A stretch of 64,000 bases of DNA from Kitasatospora sp. NBC_01250 (lineage in GTDB: Bacteria > Actinomycetota > Actinomycetes > Streptomycetales > Streptomycetaceae). A model generated the notes under the pieces. The model was not told the origin of the DNA. It worked only from the letters and a program-made list of their open reading frames with translations, and did no database searches. Each line of letters begins with the position of its first letter. Position 1 is the stretch's first letter. Location: NCBI RefSeq assembly GCF_036226465.1, contig NZ_CP108476.1, positions 6,200,001 through 6,264,000 on the forward strand, written 5' to 3'. Below are positions 61,257 to 64,000 of the stretch, one piece after another. The translations under genes were made by a program, and so were the position numbers.

Positions 61257-62978
61257 TCAGCTCCGGGTGAAGGTGCGGGTGGCCGCGGCGGCGATGGCCA
61301 GGCCCAGGCTCCAGCCGAGGACGGTCAGCACCACCGTGACCACCGCCGGGACCCCGTGGTACTGCCACGCGTCGGACTGGCCGAAGTGGATGATCGGGAT
61401 CAGGTGGTCGGCGGCGTAGAGCACCGGGTTGAAGGCCGACTCGTCCTCGGTGCTGATGTGTTGCGGCCGCACGGTGCTGAAGTAGCAGCTGGCCACGACC
61501 AGCAGGCCGATCGCCCAGCCGAAGGCGCGCATCGGCCGGTAGCCGTAGCCGACCAGGGCGTCCAGCAGCCGGCCGGGTATCCGCCGGTACCAGGGCAGTT
61601 GGGCGCTGAGCGAGCGCATCTTCGCGAGCAGCACGGTCCGGGCCTCGCCGTCGTTGCCGAGCGCGCGGTAGTAGGCGGCCAGTTGCTCGTAGGGCTGGGC
61701 GCGGTAGCCGCCGGTCCTGGTCCGGTCGGTGCGTACCTGGCGGCGCAGCAGCTGCAGCCGCTCGCGGGCCTCCAGGTAGCGGGCGAAGGAGCCGTAGCTG
61801 AAGCCGTCCAGGTTCAGCCGGTTCGGCCAGGAGGCCAGGTCGTCGCGGATGCCGGACTCGGCGGTCGCACCGTAGAGGGTCAACAGGGCGTCGGGGCTGG
61901 TCATTCCGCCCAGGTCGAGGTGGCCGAAGCGGGCCCCGTTCAGCCGGATCTCCCCGTCGGTGCTGAAGCCGTTGCTCAGGTACACGGTGCCGGCCACCAC
62001 CATCCGGCCGGCGTTCAGCACCGGCCGCTCGCCGGTCGTCAGCGGGGGGCGGTGCAGGATCGCCCCGTTCATCATCAGGCTGCCGCCGATCCGCGCGCCG
62101 ATCAGGCTCATCGAGCCGTGGGCGGTGAAGACCGGCGCTGTGGCGGTGCTGCGGTCGGGGCGGAAGGAGGCCTCACTGGCGACGGTCATCGAGGTGCCGT
62201 TGAACGCGCCCTGCGGGCCGGTCAGCGTGGCACCGTCGAACAGCAGGGCGCTGCCGATGTGCGCCCCCGGCAGCCGCACCTCGCCGAGCGCCTCCAAACG
62301 CTGGGCCAGCAGGCTTCGGCCGATCCGGGCGCCACCGGCGTTCAGGGACTTGCCGTCGGGTGCGGTGTTGCGCAGCTTCGCGTCGTTCACCGTCACCTGG
62401 CCGTTGACCACGGCGTTGATCAGGCTGAACGAACCGGTGACGGTGATCCGGTTGGCCAGCAGGCTGCCCTCGACCATGATGCCGTCGGCGTGCACCGCCA
62501 AGTGCTCGCCGCCCTCGACCACCGCGTCGCGCAGGTCGAGGGTGCCGTGCACCTGGGCGCCGTACGCACTGAGGGTGGTCAGGTGGGAGTTGCTCAGATC
62601 GATCGGCCCGGTGGTCGCCTCGTCCAGCGTGATCGGCCCCTCGAACCGGCAGCCCTGCAGCAGCAGCTGGGAGCTGAACTGCCCGTGTGCCCCGTCGAGT
62701 CGACCGGTGATCAGGGCCCCGGCGAGCCGCAGCGCCGAGACCGCTCCGGCCACCGCCGGCCGGGCGCCGAGCAGCAGCGCGGCGATCACCTCCCCTCGCA
62801 CCACTCGCTCTGCACCCCACCGGTGCGCCTGCGCCGGACGGTCCAACTCCTCGTCCCCGGAGCGCAGGTCGACCAGGTCGCCGTGCGGGAAGGCCTGCCA
62901 GACCCGCCGCTCGACCGCGCTGAGCCGGCCGAGTCGACGGGGTATCTCACTGGTCCTGGGATGGCGGATACGGCTCAT
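61257..62978 (-). CDS. Repeat-rich membrane protein, often called membrane-associated oxidoreductase (573 aa)
   Basis: Residues about 85-370 form a right-handed beta-solenoid of imperfect repeats, e.g. LRLAGALITGRLDGAHGQFS, LDLRDAVVEGGEHLAVHADG, MSLIGARIGGSLMMNGAIL and IRLNGARFGHLDLGGMT. A helical part follows (ARYLEARERLQLLRRQ, PYEQLAAYYRALGNDGEART). Two C-terminal transmembrane segments come last (FGWAIGLLVVASCYF, VVTVVLTVLGWSLGLAIAAA). No redox motif is visible, so the usual label is doubtful. ATG 62978 or 62987 may start it. Function unknown. Confidence 0.75.
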   Translation of the reverse strand: MSRIRHPRTSEIPRRLGRLSAVERRVWQAFPHGDLVDLRSGDEELDRPAQAHRWGAERVVRGEVIAALLLGARPAVAGAVSALRLAGALITGRLDGAHGQFSSQLLLQGCRFEGPITLDEATTGPIDLSNSHLTTLSAYGAQVHGTLDLRDAVVEGGEHLAVHADGIMVEGSLLANRITVTGSFSLINAVVNGQVTVNDAKLRNTAPDGKSLNAGGARIGRSLLAQRLEALGEVRLPGAHIGSALLFDGATLTGPQGAFNGTSMTVASEASFRPDRSTATAPVFTAHGSMSLIGARIGGSLMMNGAILHRPPLTTGERPVLNAGRMVVAGTVYLSNGFSTDGEIRLNGARFGHLDLGGMTSPDALLTLYGATAESGIRDDLASWPNRLNLDGFSYGSFARYLEARERLQLLRRQVRTDRTRTGGYRAQPYEQLAAYYRALGNDGEARTVLLAKMRSLSAQLPWYRRIPGRLLDALVGYGYRPMRAFGWAIGLLVVASCYFSTVRPQHISTEDESAFNPVLYAADHLIPIIHFGQSDAWQYHGVPAVVTVVLTVLGWSLGLAIAAAATRTFTRS

Positions 62979-63072
62979 GGCGACCATGCTGCCGCATCCC
63001 GCCGACGCCGTCGGCGTCGGGAGGATCACATCCCTGAGCGGGCGTCAGGCCCGGGCGGTGTCCGGCCGGGCA

Positions 63073-63354
63073 CTAGCTGAGCCGGTCGGTCAGCCAGCGG
63101 GCGCCGCGCAGCACAGCGGCCCGGCGGCGCTGGCGCCGGGAGTTGAGGCGCGCCTGGGCGGGAATCCGGCCCGGCGGGGTGGCGGCCAGGTCGGCGAGCC
63201 GGGTGGCGGAGCGGGCCAGCTCGGCCAGCAGCCGACGGCGGCGCTCCGGCTCGCCGGTGTGCGCCAGGGCGGCGTGCAGGCCCTCGATCTCGGCGACGGC
63301 CGCGGCCAGGCGCAGGGTGGCGGAGTCGGTGGACGCGTGGTCCCCCCAGGACAT
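63073..63354 (-). CDS. Uncharacterised small helical protein (93 aa)
   Basis: Helical, Arg-rich protein (RLAAAVAEIEGLHAALAHTG, RRRRLLAELARSATRLADLA) with a basic C-terminus (RRQRRRAAVLRGARW). No family recognised. The start MSWGDHAS has AAGGA about 13 bases upstream, a long spacing. It sits 74 bases after the LCP gene on the same strand. Confidence 0.55.
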   Translation of the reverse strand: MSWGDHASTDSATLRLAAAVAEIEGLHAALAHTGEPERRRRLLAELARSATRLADLAATPPGRIPAQARLNSRRQRRRAAVLRGARWLTDRLS

Positions 63355-63428
63355 GGTCAGCGTCGTTCCTTTCGCAGCTCGGACAGGTCAACGGGGTCGA
63401 ACGGCTCGAAGGGTGGTGCGCGGGCGGG

Positions 63429-64000
63429 TCAGCCATAGCTGAGTCCGCTGCAGGCGTCGGCGTCGGCGGGACGGGTGTTCTGGGCGATCCCGCCGGGCAC
63501 CGTGCCCGGTGAGGCGTTCGGCGTGCTGCTGGGGCCCGCGGCGGCGAGCGCCGTGGCGTAGTCGGTGCCGAGGGTGATCGTCACCGTGGTGCTCTCGGAG
63601 TCGGCCCGGACGTCCGCGCCCGGGAACAGCCGGGCGAGCCGCTCGGCGTCGGCCTGGTGGCCCGGGCCGTAGCCGATGCTGGTGACGGCGCGGTCGATGC
63701 CGTCGTCCTCCTCGGTGACCTGCTGGTAGCCCTGGGCCCGCAGGTCGCGGATCGCCTTGAGGGTCACTCCGGGGGTGTGCGTGCCGTTCTGCACGGCGAT
63801 CGGCACCGTGAGATCGGCGGGCTGGGTGGCGCTCGCGCCGGCCGGGGCGGAGGCGGTCGCCCGGCCGGTGCTCCGGCCGTCCAGTGTGCGGTCCTGGCGC
63901 AGCAGCGTCCACAGAGTATCGGCGTCGGGGTGGAGCAGTGCGACCCGGTCGCCGGCGTACCGCCAGGGCGCCGTGACGAAGGTGATGTCGGCCAACTTGA
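63429..64000 (-). CDS. LCP (LytR-CpsA-Psr) family protein, C-terminal part
   Basis: The gene starts beyond the window; about 190 residues are seen. The first part (ADITFVTAPWRYAGDRVALL, PDADTLWTLLRQDR) is the end of an LCP catalytic domain, which attaches wall polymers to peptidoglycan. It is followed by a LytR_C domain (VPIAVQNGTHTPGVTLKAIR, DLRAQGYQQVTEEDDGIDRA, TTVTITLGTDYATALA) that is exposed outside the membrane. The C-terminal tail is Pro/Ser-rich and ends in ADACSGLSYG. Confidence 0.85.
   Translation of the reverse strand, partial: KLADITFVTAPWRYAGDRVALLHPDADTLWTLLRQDRTLDGRSTGRATASAPAGASATQPADLTVPIAVQNGTHTPGVTLKAIRDLRAQGYQQVTEEDDGIDRAVTSIGYGPGHQADAERLARLFPGADVRADSESTTVTITLGTDYATALAAAGPSSTPNASPGTVPGGIAQNTRPADADACSGLSYG

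Overview
The window is very GC-rich chromosomal DNA. It has dense codon-biased genes with third positions almost all G or C, many GTG and TTG starts, long perfect hairpin terminators and many transcripts that look leaderless. Gene content and order fit a streptomycete (Streptomyces, Kitasatospora or Streptacidiphilus). Examples are the recO-uppS-zur-znu block, leuA with a leucine leader peptide, and dgt-dnaG next to an HrdA-like sigma factor. From memory this resembles the core arm around leuA, zur, ppdK and hrdA of S. coelicolor, read here from rsmE towards the LCP gene. I see no prophage, insertion sequence, CRISPR array, rRNA gene or large biosynthetic cluster.

Layout. 1-10 kb: a housekeeping run (end of rsmE, tricorn-like protease, HIT protein, RNase Z, PhoH, YbeY, CorC-like protein, a cytidine-deaminase-like protein without metal ligands, a 50-residue membrane peptide, era). 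10-15 kb: an orphan gene behind an unusual AT-rich repeat, an M4 protease with its emfourin-type inhibitor, and leuA with attenuation-type leader. 15-23 kb: TerB-like protein, recO, uppS, the zinc-uptake operon znuA-znuC-znuB-zur with two Zur-box-like palindromes over its promoter, and glyS. 23-33.8 kb: accessory genes, namely a three-gene cluster with type VII secretion substrate features, a NADAR enzyme, an MFS exporter with divergent regulator, a GNAT enzyme, three unknown genes, and a two-component system with a DUF4097 protein.

33.9-46 kb: dusB, ppdK, a secreted guanyl-type RNase, an AbiEi/DUF559-type protein, PAC2 and SGNH proteins, and two MFS exporters, one with an AraC-type and one with an ArsR-type regulator. 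46-55 kb: the ArsR-type regulator with two 18-bp palindromic operators, dgt, dnaG, hrdA and a secreted GH92 mannosidase. 55-64 kb: glutamate decarboxylase, a FGGY sugar kinase, two tandem tRNA-Asn genes, two paralogous secreted serine proteases, tRNA-Met, a repeat-rich membrane protein and the end of an LCP/LytR-type gene.

Regulation can be read directly in several places: Zur boxes on znuA, four tandem Leu codons before leuA, perfect palindromes in front of exporter/regulator pairs and the kinase/regulator operon, and TANNNT boxes lying 6-7 bases before start codons. The least explained parts are the type VII-like trio (23.2-25.2 kb), the nested inverted repeat before ppdK, and the repeat element after era.
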